Shown here: positions 28,292-36,722 of the stretch, in pieces | Layout of the letters: every line of letters begins with the position of its first letter | Numbering within the stretch: position 1 is the stretch's first letter | Origin: JAFCUW01 sp049898325 | GTDB taxonomy: Bacteria > Pseudomonadota > Gammaproteobacteria > Burkholderiales > Burkholderiaceae_D | NCBI RefSeq assembly: GCF_049898325.1 | Contig: NZ_JAFCXL010000002.1 | Span: forward strand, 354,304-418,303 | DNA: 64,000 nucleotides | Direction: 5' to 3' | Notes under the pieces: model-generated | Database searches by the model: none | Seen by the model: only the letters and a program-made list of their open reading frames with translations | What the model was told of the DNA's origin: nothing | Program-made: the position numbers and the translations under genes

Positions 28292-28965
28292 CGGCGCCGG
28301 CCCGGCCTGCGCGCGGCGCCGCCGACCTGCGTCCGGCGGCGATCGTCATCGGCGGCTCGGCCGGCGGCGTCGATGCCCTGCTGACGGTGTTGAGTACCTT
28401 GCCGGCAAGCATGCAAGTTCCCGTCATCTGCATGCTGCACATGCCGGCCCACCGCGAGAGCCGGCTGGCCGAGGTGTTCGCGGCACGCCTGCCGGTGCCG
28501 GTGCGCGAGGCGGGCGACAAGCAGCCGATCGACGATGCCACCGTGTATTTTGCCGGCTCGGGTTACCATTTGTCGGTGGAGAGGGATTACCGATTTTCTC
28601 TCAGCTGCGAACCCCCTGTACACTTCGCCCGGCCCGCCATCGACGTGTTGATGAGTTCGGCTGCGGACGTGTATGGTGCCGACCTGGTCGGCATCTTGCT
28701 CACGGGCGCCAATGCGGACGGCGCGGCCGGCATGGCCGACATCCGTGCGCAAGGCGGCTTTACGGTGGTGCAAGATCCCGCCGAGGCGCAGGTGGCCACC
28801 ATGCCGCGCGCGGCGATTGCCGCCTGCGCGCCCGACCTGGTCCTGACGCTGGCCCAGATCGCCCAGTTGCTGCAAAAGATCACGCCAAGGGAGGGCGCGC
28901 ACGGTGCGCGCCAGCCTGAACAAAAAAGAGCCGCCGTAGAGAACCACAAGCTGGAGAAACCATGA
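28288..28965 (+). CDS. CheB-type protein-glutamate methylesterase, stand-alone
   Basis: A 225-residue CheB catalytic domain with no receiver domain in front. The catalytic triad is visible: Ser in VIGGSAGGVD, His in LHMPAHRE and Asp in TGANADGAAGM. It removes methyl groups (or deamidates) at receptor glutamates, opposing CheR. The ATG at 28288 overlaps the cheR stop (ATGA). Lacking its own receiver, its activity would have to be controlled by a partner, perhaps the separate receiver-kinase encoded next; that is inference. The stop overlaps the next start by 4 bp. Confidence 0.92.
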   Translation: MTAPARPARGAADLRPAAIVIGGSAGGVDALLTVLSTLPASMQVPVICMLHMPAHRESRLAEVFAARLPVPVREAGDKQPIDDATVYFAGSGYHLSVERDYRFSLSCEPPVHFARPAIDVLMSSAADVYGADLVGILLTGANADGAAGMADIRAQGGFTVVQDPAEAQVATMPRAAIAACAPDLVLTLAQIAQLLQKITPREGAHGARQPEQKRAAVENHKLEKP

Positions 28966-30215
28966 AGGCGCACGTGTTAAGCAAAGTATTGATCGTTGAT
29001 GATCTGGCCGACAACCTGCAGGCGCTCGACGCCCTGATCCGCGATGAGCAGCGGATCATTTTTCACGCGGCCTCGGGCGACCAAGCCTTGCAATTGCTGC
29101 TCGAGCACGAATTCGCGCTGGCCATCCTCGATGTGCAGATGCCGGGGATGGATGGCTTCGAACTGGCCGAGCTGATGCGCGGCACCGAACGCACGCGCCA
29201 CATTCCCATCGTGTTTACCAGCGCCGCCGGGCGCGAACTCAATTACGCCTTCAAGGGCTATGAGTCGGGCGCCGTCGATTTTCTCTACAAGCCGCTCGAC
29301 AGCGACGCCGTGCGCAGCAAGGTCAATGTGTTCGTCGCGCTCGACCAGCAGCACCACGAGCGCCTGCGCCAGATTGCCGCCATCGAGCAAAGCCGGCGCG
29401 AACAGCAGGCCCTGCTCGAGCAATTGAGCGCCACCCAGGCCGAGCTGCAACGTTCATTGCGCATGCGCGACGATTTCATGTCGCTGGTGGCGCACGAATT
29501 GCGCACGCCCTTGAACACCCTGTTCTTGGAAAGCCAGATGCGCATGCTGCAACTGCAGCGCGGCAATGTCGAAGCGCTGGGACCGGAGCGATTGCCCGCC
29601 ATGATCGCCCGCGACCAGCGCCAGATCCAGTCGATGATCCGCCTGATCGACGACATGCTCGACGTCTCGCGCATCCGCAGCGGCCGCCTGTCGATCCGGC
29701 CCACCCATTTCGAACTGATGGCCTTGCTCAAGCGGGTCGTCAGCGACCTGTCGCTGCAGGCGGGCGGCTACGGCACCACCATCGCCTTGCATCCGCACGA
29801 GCCGGTCGAAGGGCAGTGGGACGAATTTCGCATCGAGCAGGTGATCATCAATCTGCTCACCAATGCGCTACGCTACGGCAACGGGCAACCGGTCGATGTG
29901 GTGGTGGAGGGCAATAGTCAGGAAGTGCGCATCGATGTCATCGACGGCGGCATCGGCATTTGCGAAGCGGATCAAAAGCGCATTTTCGAGCCCTTCGAAC
30001 GGGGCGCGAGCAGCAAGGAAGTCAAGGGGCTGGGCCTGGGGCTGGCGATCTCGCGCCAGTTGGCCGAAGCCCATGGGGGCCGGCTATTCGTCACCAGCGA
30101 CGGCATGACGGGGTCCATCTTCAGCGTGGTGCTGCCGCTGTTTACCAGCGACGATACCAGCGCGAACCGGGCGGTGGCGGTGGTGGCCGCACAGGATGCG
30201 GCGGCCGAGCGCTAG
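28962..30215 (+). CDS. Receiver-histidine kinase hybrid (REC-HisKA-HATPase)
   Basis: A 417-residue cytosolic protein. The N-terminal receiver (about 8-125) has the acidic pocket LIVDDL and the phospho-accepting Asp in AILDVQMPGMDGF, plus the conserved Lys in LYKPLD. A coiled coil leads to HisKA with AHELRTPLN (about 180) and HATPase with NLLTNALRYG and GLGLGLAIS. This receiver-first layout lets an upstream kinase set the kinase output. The start overlaps cheB by 4 bp. It closes the operon kinase-cheR-cheB-kinase, all coupled by 4-bp overlaps. The last 25 residues are Ala/Val-rich and not conserved in type. Confidence 0.92.
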   Translation: MKAHVLSKVLIVDDLADNLQALDALIRDEQRIIFHAASGDQALQLLLEHEFALAILDVQMPGMDGFELAELMRGTERTRHIPIVFTSAAGRELNYAFKGYESGAVDFLYKPLDSDAVRSKVNVFVALDQQHHERLRQIAAIEQSRREQQALLEQLSATQAELQRSLRMRDDFMSLVAHELRTPLNTLFLESQMRMLQLQRGNVEALGPERLPAMIARDQRQIQSMIRLIDDMLDVSRIRSGRLSIRPTHFELMALLKRVVSDLSLQAGGYGTTIALHPHEPVEGQWDEFRIEQVIINLLTNALRYGNGQPVDVVVEGNSQEVRIDVIDGGIGICEADQKRIFEPFERGASSKEVKGLGLGLAISRQLAEAHGGRLFVTSDGMTGSIFSVVLPLFTSDDTSANRAVAVVAAQDAAAER

Positions 30216-30234
30216 GCTGGCGCAGCGGGCAAGA

Positions 30235-30351
30235 TCAGTGAATGAACAGCGAGGCGCCGCGCAGCATGTCGGTCGAGCACAGCACGTAGGCCGACGCGCC
30301 GGCAAGGGCGAGTTGGAGGCTGGTCCAGGTCATGGGCAGTTTGTTCATCAT
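30235..30351 (-). CDS. Small hydrophobic protein, 38 aa
   Basis: A short frame, MMNKLPMTWTSLQ..., with one hydrophobic stretch (LQLALAGASAYVL) and a SLFIH end. It is supported by a strong Shine-Dalgarno on the minus strand (GAGGAG about 8 nt before the ATG at 30349-30351; a second ATG at 30346-30348 follows). It is convergent with the receiver-kinase gene, with stops 19 bp apart. No family recognised. It may be a membrane-associated small protein. The upstream region carries a hairpin and a direct repeat (30379-30417). Confidence 0.5.
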   Translation of the reverse strand: MMNKLPMTWTSLQLALAGASAYVLCSTDMLRGASLFIH

Positions 30352-30378
30352 GGTAGTGCTCCTCAATGCGGTGTTTTC

Positions 30379-30417
30379 TTCTTGAATGGCTCCATCTTAA
30401 ACAAGATGGTTCTTGAA
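30379..30417 (-). promoter_or_regulatory. Direct and inverted repeats upstream of the 38-aa gene
   Basis: TTCTTGAA occurs at 30379-30386 and again at 30410-30417, 31 bp apart (about three helical turns). Between them CCATCTT (30392-30398) pairs with AAGATGG (30403-30409) over a 4-nt loop. This looks like an operator or 5' leader structure; no regulator is assigned. Confidence 0.35.
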
Positions 30418-30634
30418 AGCATCGGAATCCCGTCCGTCGTTCTGTAGGACAACGCCGTAGCGGGCTGTGCGACAGTTGCGCGGTGGCGCTGGCGGGCCTT
30501 CCTACCTGGTCAGTAGAGGGTGTCCTGTAGCAAGCGCACAGCGTGCTCGTTACAGTGGGGACCATGACAAACCATGCCCCCCACCTGATGCAACGGGCCC
30601 GATGCCACCGTGCCGCTCGAGCCCATCCGCGAGG

Positions 30635-30814
30635 ATGAATTCGACCGCCCCCGCGCCCCCCCGCGCCGCGCCCCGTTTCGCCCCGGGCGACGCCGTTCGT
30701 GTGCCGAAATATGCCGACGGGGTGGTACAGTCAAGCGCTGGCGAGCAGGTCACGATCGTCTTTTCCGACCAGGTGGCGCGGACCTTCATGGCCGACTTCG
30801 TGACGGCGGTATGA
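30635..30814 (+). CDS. Small tudor/SH3-like protein heading the ligase-associated repair cluster
   Basis: A 59-residue protein. After a Pro/Ala-rich start (residues 1-16), residues 17-59 read FAPGDAVRVPKYADGVV..., VTIVFSDQVARTFMADF. This resembles the small beta-barrel at the C-terminus of UvrD/PcrA helicases (GDxVxHPxFGxGxV ... VxFxxxGxKxF). The stop is 12 bp from the exonuclease start, so it probably belongs to that operon. The chosen ATG has only a weak GAGG directly before it; upstream in-frame starts exist. The fold call is by pattern only and the role (nucleic acid or polymerase binding) is inference. Confidence 0.6.
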   Translation: MNSTAPAPPRAAPRFAPGDAVRVPKYADGVVQSSAGEQVTIVFSDQVARTFMADFVTAV

Positions 30815-30826
30815 ACAAGGAGTGGC

Positions 30827-31897
30827 ATGGCAGGGCGTAATTCGAACGATATGGTGGTGGTGCGCAAGCAGGGGCTGTACTGCGTGCCGGGCGATTTTTA
30901 CATCGACCCGTGGCGGCCGGTGCCGCGCGCCGTCATCACCCACGCCCACGGCGACCACGCGCGGGTGGGGCACGGCCACTACCTGTCGGCCAGCCTGGGC
31001 GTGGACATCCTCAAGGCGCGGCTGGGCCAGGACATCCACATCGACGGCCTCGCTTACGGCGAGGGCGTGCTGCACAACGGCGTGCGCATCTCGCTGCACC
31101 CGGCCGGCCACGTGCTCGGATCGGCCCAGGTGCGCATGGAGCACCAGGGCGAAGTGTGGGTGGCGTCGGGCGACTACAAGGTCGAGCCGGACCGCACCTG
31201 CGCGCCGTTCGAACCGGTGCGCTGCGACACTTTCATCACCGAGTCCACCTTCGGTTTGCCGATCTACCGCTGGCAACCGGAGCAGGCGATTTTCGACGAC
31301 ATCAACGCCTGGTGGCGCAACAACGCCGCCGCCGGCCGCTGCAGCGTGGTGTTCGCCTACAGTTTCGGCAAGGCCCAGCGCATCCTGTCGGGCCTCGATC
31401 CGTCCATCGGCGCCATCTTGTGCCATGGCGCGGCCGAGCCGCTCAACGCCGTCTACCGCGCCAGCGGCGTCGACCTGCCGGCCACCCGCCTGGTCACCGA
31501 GGTCGACAAGGCAGCCATCGGCACGGCGCTGGTCATTGCGCCGCCGTCGGCGGGCGGCTTGAGCTGGATGCGCCGCTTCGGCGACTACAGCGACGCCTTC
31601 GCCAGCGGCTGGATGCTGCTGCGCGGGGCGCGTCGCCGGCGCGGCGTCGACCGCGGCTTCGTGCTGTCCGACCATGCCGACTGGCCTGGCCTGCTGACGG
31701 CAATCGACGCCACCGAAGCGCCCCGCGTGATCGTCACCCACGGTGCGATTCCCACCATGGTGCGCTACCTGCGCGCGCGCGGCCTCGATGCGTCGGGGTT
31801 CGACACCGAGTACGGCGATGACGACGCCGATGACAAGGCGCCGGCCGCTGAAGCGGCTCCCCCGTCGGTCACCATCGCCCAGGCCGGCGATGCGTGA
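30827..31897 (+). CDS. Ligase-associated DNA damage response exonuclease (metallo-beta-lactamase fold)
   Basis: A 356-residue MBL/beta-CASP nuclease of the family encoded beside bacterial Lhr helicase and ATP-dependent ligase. Metal-binding motifs: THAHGDHAR (HxHxDH, about 39-47), PAGHVLGSAQ, and the Asp in ASGDYKVE. The beta-CASP part has ESTFGLPIYRW and FSYSFGKAQ-like FAYSFGKAQ; the C-terminal His lies in LSDHADW, and VTHG follows. AAGGAG lies 5-10 nt before the ATG at 30827. The C-terminal 35 residues are acidic and Ala-rich, probably disordered. Its 3' end overlaps the ligase gene by 8 bp. Expected role: processing DNA ends in repair. Confidence 0.93.
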   Translation: MAGRNSNDMVVVRKQGLYCVPGDFYIDPWRPVPRAVITHAHGDHARVGHGHYLSASLGVDILKARLGQDIHIDGLAYGEGVLHNGVRISLHPAGHVLGSAQVRMEHQGEVWVASGDYKVEPDRTCAPFEPVRCDTFITESTFGLPIYRWQPEQAIFDDINAWWRNNAAAGRCSVVFAYSFGKAQRILSGLDPSIGAILCHGAAEPLNAVYRASGVDLPATRLVTEVDKAAIGTALVIAPPSAGGLSWMRRFGDYSDAFASGWMLLRGARRRRGVDRGFVLSDHADWPGLLTAIDATEAPRVIVTHGAIPTMVRYLRARGLDASGFDTEYGDDDADDKAPAAEAAPPSVTIAQAGDA

Positions 31898-33527
31898 ATT
31901 TGCCCGCCTCTATGCCGCACTGGACGAGACCACGGCGACCAGCCGCAAGCTCGACGCCCTGCAACGCTATTTTCACAGTGCGGCGCCGGAAAACGCTGCC
32001 TGGGCCGTGTATTTTCTCGCCGGCGGCAAGCCGCGCCAGGCGGTGCCAACCAAGCTGCTGCGCCAGTACGCGATCGAACTGGCCGGCATCGACGACTGGC
32101 TGTTCGACGAGTGCTACCACGCCGTGGGCGACCTGGCCGAAACCATTGCCCTGATCTTGCCGCCGCCCGAGGCGCGCAGCGATATCGGCCTGGCCACCTG
32201 GATGCAGGAGCGCATCGGCCCCCTGCGCGGCGCCGATCCGGCCACCATCGGCGCGGCCCTGATCGGCTTCTGGCGCGAGCTGGAAACCGGTGAGCGCTTC
32301 CTGCTGGCCAAGCTGATCGGCGGCGGCTTCCGGGTCGGCGTATCGAAGCTGCTCGTCACGCGCGCGCTGTCGACCATCGCCGCCGTCGACGCCAAGCTGA
32401 TCGCCCAGCGCATGATGGGCTGGACCGATGGCAGCGTGCGCCCCAGCGCCGAGGGCTTTCTGCGCCTGATCGCCGGCCAGTCCGACACCGAGCACGCGCA
32501 GCGGGGCGGCCACCCCTACCCGTTTTTCCTGGCCCACCAGTTGCAGGCCGATCCGGCCAGCCTGGGCGACTTGAGCGATTGGCAGGTCGAATGGAAGTAC
32601 GATGGCATCCGCGCCCAGCTGGTGCGGCGCGACGGCCGCAATTACCTGTGGTCGCGCGGCGAAGAGCTCATCACCGACCGCTTTCCCGAGTTGGCCGCAC
32701 TGCGCCTGCCGGAAGGCACCGTCATCGATGGCGAAATCCTGATCTGGGCGGACGGGCCGGCGCCGTTCGCCGATCTGCAAAAGCGCATCGGCCGCAAGAC
32801 CGTCTCGGCCCGGCTGATGGCCGAGCTGCCGGCCGTGCTGGTGGCCTACGACCTGCTCGAAGAGGCGGGCGTCGACCTGCGCGCGCTGCCGCAGCAGGAG
32901 CGCCGCACCCTGCTCGAAGCGCTGGTGGCGGCTTGCCCGCAGCAGCCCCTGAAAATTTCGCCGCTGGTGCAGGCGGCCGACTGGGACGCGCTGGCACGCC
33001 TGCGCGCCGAGTCGCGTTCGCGCGGCGTCGAGGGCATGATGGTCAAGGCGAGAAGCGCCCAGTACGGGGTGGGACGCACCAAGAACGTGGGCACCTGGTG
33101 GAAGTGGAAGGTCGACCCGTACAGCATCGACGCCGTGCTCATCTATGCCCAGGCCGGGCACGGCCGCCGCGCTTCGCTCTACACCGACTACACCTTCGCC
33201 GTCTGGGACGACGATGCAAGCGATGACGCGGGGCAGCGCAAGCTGGTGCCGTTCACCAAGGCGTATTCGGGCCTGTCCGACGCCGAAATCGCCGTCGTCG
33301 ACAGCGCCATCCGCAAGACCACGGTGGAGAAATTCGGCCCCGTGCGCAGCGTCAGGCCGTCCATGGTGTTCGAGATCGGCTTCGAGGGCATCGCGCTGTC
33401 GTCGCGCCACAAGGCCGGCATCGCCGTGCGCTTTCCCCGCATCCTGCGCAAGCGCGACGACAAGGCGGTCGACGAGGCCGATACGCTGGCCACCCTGAAA
33501 GGCCTGCTGGCCGCCGCCGGCGCATGA
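31890..33527 (+). CDS. ATP-dependent DNA ligase (cisplatin/damage-response type)
   Basis: A 545-residue ligase. The N-terminal helical DNA-binding domain (about 1-200) precedes the nucleotidyltransferase domain with the adenylated lysine in WKYDGIRAQ (Lys236). Further motifs are the GEILIW segment (motif III region), GVEGMMVK (motif IV) and WWKWK (motif V). The OB-fold at the end has VRPSMVFEIGFEGI. It seals nicks using ATP, unlike the housekeeping NAD-dependent LigA. The start ATG at 31890 overlaps the exonuclease gene by 8 bp, and the stop overlaps the helicase start by 4 bp, showing a coupled operon. Confidence 0.95.
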   Translation: MREFARLYAALDETTATSRKLDALQRYFHSAAPENAAWAVYFLAGGKPRQAVPTKLLRQYAIELAGIDDWLFDECYHAVGDLAETIALILPPPEARSDIGLATWMQERIGPLRGADPATIGAALIGFWRELETGERFLLAKLIGGGFRVGVSKLLVTRALSTIAAVDAKLIAQRMMGWTDGSVRPSAEGFLRLIAGQSDTEHAQRGGHPYPFFLAHQLQADPASLGDLSDWQVEWKYDGIRAQLVRRDGRNYLWSRGEELITDRFPELAALRLPEGTVIDGEILIWADGPAPFADLQKRIGRKTVSARLMAELPAVLVAYDLLEEAGVDLRALPQQERRTLLEALVAACPQQPLKISPLVQAADWDALARLRAESRSRGVEGMMVKARSAQYGVGRTKNVGTWWKWKVDPYSIDAVLIYAQAGHGRRASLYTDYTFAVWDDDASDDAGQRKLVPFTKAYSGLSDAEIAVVDSAIRKTTVEKFGPVRSVRPSMVFEIGFEGIALSSRHKAGIAVRFPRILRKRDDKAVDEADTLATLKGLLAAAGA

Positions 33528-35989
33528 GCAAAAGCGCGATGACGGTCCGCGTCGACGCCTGGTTCGCCAGCCGTGGCTGGAAAGTGTTCGCGTTCCAGCG
33601 GGCCGTGTGGAAAGCGGCCGTGGCCGGCCAGTCGGGCCTGCTGCATGCGAACACGGGCGCCGGCAAGACCTACGCCGTGTGGATCGCCGCCCTGCTGCGC
33701 GGCGAGAAGGCACGCCAGGCCGGGCGCACGGGCTTGCAGGTGCTGTGGATCACGCCGATGCGGGCGCTGGCGGCCGACACCGTGCGCGCGCTCGAGGAAT
33801 CGGCGGCGCAACTGGCGCCCGGGACGAGCGTGGGCGCGCGCACGGGCGACACCGGCGCGGCCGAGCGCGCGCGCCAGGGCCGCAAGCTGCCGTCCGCGCT
33901 GGTGACGACGCCGGAGAGCCTGTCGCTGTTACTGAGCCAGGCGCAGGCGCAGGCGCAGTTCGCCAGCCTGGACATGATCATCATCGACGAATGGCATGAG
34001 CTCATCGCCAGCAAGCGGGGCGTGCAGGTGCAACTGGCGCTGGCCCGGCTGCGCCAGTGGCATCCGCAGCTGGTGGTGTGGGCGCTGTCGGCCACCATGG
34101 GCAACCTCGACCAGGCCCGCGCGGTGCTGCTGGGAGAAGGGCAGGGCGTGCTGGTCGAGGGCGGCGTGACCAAGCAGATCGTCGTCGATTCGCTGATCCC
34201 GGCCGATGTATCGCGCTTTCCGTGGGGCGGCCACCTGGGACTGCAGATGCTGCAGCCGGTGATCGACGAAATCGACCAGTGCGAGGCCACGCTGGTGTTT
34301 ACCAATACCCGTTCGCAGTCGGAACTGTGGTACCAGAATATTCTCGAGGCGCGCCCCGACTGGGCCGGCCTGATTGCCCTGCACCACGGCTCGCTGGACC
34401 GCTCGGTGCGCGACTGGGTCGAGCTGAGTCTGAAAAAAGGCCAGTTGAAGGCGGTGATCTGTACCGCCAGCCTGGACCTGGGGGTCGACTTCCTGCCCGT
34501 CGAACGGGTGCTGCAGATCGGCAGCGCGAAGGGCGTCGCCCGGCTGCTGCAGCGGGCCGGGCGCAGCGGCCACGCGCCCGGACGCGTCTCGCGCGTGACG
34601 CTGGTGCCCACCAACAGCCTGGAAATACTGGAAGCGGCCGGCGCGCGCGCGGCGGTGGCGGCGCGCCGCATCGAGGCGCGCCCGGTGCCCGAGCAGCCCT
34701 TCGACGTGCTGGTGCAGCACCTGGTGACGGTGGCGCTGGGCGGCGGCTTTCTGCCGCAGGCGATGCTGGCCGAGGTGAGAAGCGCCTGGTCATATCGCCA
34801 CCTGACGGACGCGCAATGGCAGTGGGCGCTCGACTTCGTCGCCCGCGGCGGCCAGAGCCTGACCGTCTACCCTGAATACCAGCGCGTGCTGGCGGACGAC
34901 CAGGGCGTCTACCGCGTGCCCAGCGTGGCGCTGGGGCGGCGCCACCGCATGGGCATCGGCACCATCGTCGCCGACGCCAGCATGCAGGTGAAATACCTGA
35001 GCGGGGGGCGCCTGGGCAGCGTCGAAGAGTCCTTCATTGCGCGCCTGAAGCCGGGCGACTGTTTTCTGTTCGGCGGGCGCATGCTCGAACTGGTGCGCGT
35101 GAACGAGATGACGGCCTTCGTCAAGCGCGCCAGCGGCAAGCAGAAGGGCGCCGTGACCCGCTGGGCCGGGGCGCGCATGTCGCTGTCGTCGGAGCTGGCC
35201 GATGCGGCGCTCGAGCAGTTGCGCCTGGCGTCGCTGGGGCAGTTCCTTGGCCCCGAGATGCAGGCCCTGCGACCGCTGATCGCCATCCAGCAAGCCTGGT
35301 CGGCCCTGCCCACCAGCGACACCCTGGTCGTCGAGCGCATGCAAAGCCGCGAGGGCCACCACCTGTTTGTGTATCCGTTCGCGGGCCGCTCGGTGCACAC
35401 GGGGCTGGCCGCGCTGCTGGCCTACCGGGTGGGCAAGCGCCAGCCGATCACGTTTTCGATCGCCGTCAACGACTATGGCTTCGAGTTGCTGGCGGCCGAG
35501 CCGGTCGACTGGGTGGACTTGATGGCCGGTGCCACCGGCGCCGACGTCGCCCTGCTGTCGCTGGCGCAGCTGCAGGAGGACGTGCTCGAGAGCCTGAACG
35601 CGACGCAGTTGTCGCAGCAGCGCTTTCGCGAAGTGGCGCGCATCGCCGGCCTGATTTTCCAGGGCTATCCGGGGCAGCCGAAAAGCACGCGCCAGATCCA
35701 GGCCTCGTCGTCGCTGTTTTTCGAGGTGTTTCGCAAGCACGACGCCGCCAACCTGCTGCTGCTCCAGGCCCGCCGCGAGGTGATGGAACAGGAGCTCGAA
35801 CTGACGCGCCTGCGCGCCACCCTGGGCATGCTGCACGGGCGCCGGCTGGCGCTGTGCGAGATCAGGCGCGCCACGCCGTTCGGCTTCGCCCTGATGGTCG
35901 AGCGCTTGCGCGAAAAGGTCAGCACGGAAAAGCTGTCGGACCGGGTGGCGCGCATGGTGCGCGAGCTGGAAAAGGCGGCCCGGCCTTGA
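33524..35989 (+). CDS. Ligase-associated DEXH box helicase (Lhr-core type)
   Basis: An 821-residue superfamily 2 DNA helicase. Walker A is NTGAGKTYAVW (about 43-53); motif Ia is WITPMRALA. Motif II reads IIDEWHEL, the DExH variant with Trp-His typical of this family. Motif III is LSATMGN. The second RecA domain has FTNTRSQSE, TASLDLGVDFLP and the motif VI segment QRAGRSGHAPG. A winged-helix and Lhr-core C-terminal region follow (about 400-821). Mycobacterial and Pseudomonas Lhr proteins move 3' to 5' on ssDNA and unwind RNA:DNA hybrids. It is coupled to the ligase (4-bp overlap) and to pdeM (4-bp overlap). Confidence 0.95.
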   Translation: MSKSAMTVRVDAWFASRGWKVFAFQRAVWKAAVAGQSGLLHANTGAGKTYAVWIAALLRGEKARQAGRTGLQVLWITPMRALAADTVRALEESAAQLAPGTSVGARTGDTGAAERARQGRKLPSALVTTPESLSLLLSQAQAQAQFASLDMIIIDEWHELIASKRGVQVQLALARLRQWHPQLVVWALSATMGNLDQARAVLLGEGQGVLVEGGVTKQIVVDSLIPADVSRFPWGGHLGLQMLQPVIDEIDQCEATLVFTNTRSQSELWYQNILEARPDWAGLIALHHGSLDRSVRDWVELSLKKGQLKAVICTASLDLGVDFLPVERVLQIGSAKGVARLLQRAGRSGHAPGRVSRVTLVPTNSLEILEAAGARAAVAARRIEARPVPEQPFDVLVQHLVTVALGGGFLPQAMLAEVRSAWSYRHLTDAQWQWALDFVARGGQSLTVYPEYQRVLADDQGVYRVPSVALGRRHRMGIGTIVADASMQVKYLSGGRLGSVEESFIARLKPGDCFLFGGRMLELVRVNEMTAFVKRASGKQKGAVTRWAGARMSLSSELADAALEQLRLASLGQFLGPEMQALRPLIAIQQAWSALPTSDTLVVERMQSREGHHLFVYPFAGRSVHTGLAALLAYRVGKRQPITFSIAVNDYGFELLAAEPVDWVDLMAGATGADVALLSLAQLQEDVLESLNATQLSQQRFREVARIAGLIFQGYPGQPKSTRQIQASSSLFFEVFRKHDAANLLLLQARREVMEQELELTRLRATLGMLHGRRLALCEIRRATPFGFALMVERLREKVSTEKLSDRVARMVRELEKAARP

Positions 35990-36636
35990 GCGCCGCGCAC
36001 CTCGTCGTCGCCGGAGAAGCGCTGGTGCTGCTGCCCGAGAAAGCCCTGCTGTGGCCGCGCGAAAAGATGCTGATCATTGCCGACATCCATTTCGGCAAGG
36101 CGGCATCGTTCCGCGCCGCCGGCGTGCCGGTGCCACGCGGCACCACCAGCGAGAACCTGGCGGCGCTCGACGTCCTCATCGAGGCCCACGACGTCGCCCA
36201 CATCATGTTCCTGGGCGACTTCCTGCACGCCCGCGCCGCCCACGCCAGCGCCACCGTGGCGGCCATGCTGGCCTGGCGTGCGCGCCACCCGCGGCTGGCG
36301 CTGACATTGGTGCGCGGCAACCATGATCGCCACGCGGGCGACCCCGCCGCCAGCCTGCAGATCGCGCTGGTCGATGAACCGCACACGATCGGGCCGTTCG
36401 CGTTCTGCCACCATCCGGACCTGGACACGGCCGGCTACGCGCTGGCCGGCCACATCCACCCCACCTTTCGCCTGGCCACGCGCTTCGATAGCCTGCGCCT
36501 GCCGTGCTTCGTGGTGGGCGGAGGGCGCATGATCCTGCCGTCGTTCGGGGCGTTCACGGGTGGTTTTCAGATGACGCGGGCGCCGGGCGACGCCCTGTAT
36601 GTCAGCTCGGGCGAGGCGGTTCACTTGGTACGCTAG
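35986..36636 (+). CDS. pdeM: Ligase-associated DNA damage response endonuclease PdeM
   Basis: A 216-residue calcineurin-like metallophosphoesterase. Metal ligands in order: IADIHFGK (DxH), FLGDFLHA (GDxxH-like), RGNHDRH (GNHD), CHHPD and AGHIHP (GHxH). Characterised PdeM enzymes are Mn-dependent phosphodiesterases/endonucleases in the Lhr-ligase-exonuclease cluster. I use the TTG at 35986, which overlaps the helicase stop (TTGA) and gives MSAAHLVVAGEALVLLPE, matching the usual first strand. The ATG inside EKMLII (codon 28) would cut the fold. It is the last gene of the operon. Confidence 0.9.
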   Translation: MSAAHLVVAGEALVLLPEKALLWPREKMLIIADIHFGKAASFRAAGVPVPRGTTSENLAALDVLIEAHDVAHIMFLGDFLHARAAHASATVAAMLAWRARHPRLALTLVRGNHDRHAGDPAASLQIALVDEPHTIGPFAFCHHPDLDTAGYALAGHIHPTFRLATRFDSLRLPCFVVGGGRMILPSFGAFTGGFQMTRAPGDALYVSSGEAVHLVR

Positions 36637-36722
36637 CGTACGGACTTTTCTTAAAGGCAAGAGTATCTTGGCCTTGTCCGCTGTCAATACGGCAGCGCCC
36701 CAGCCAGTCCAAGGAGAACATC

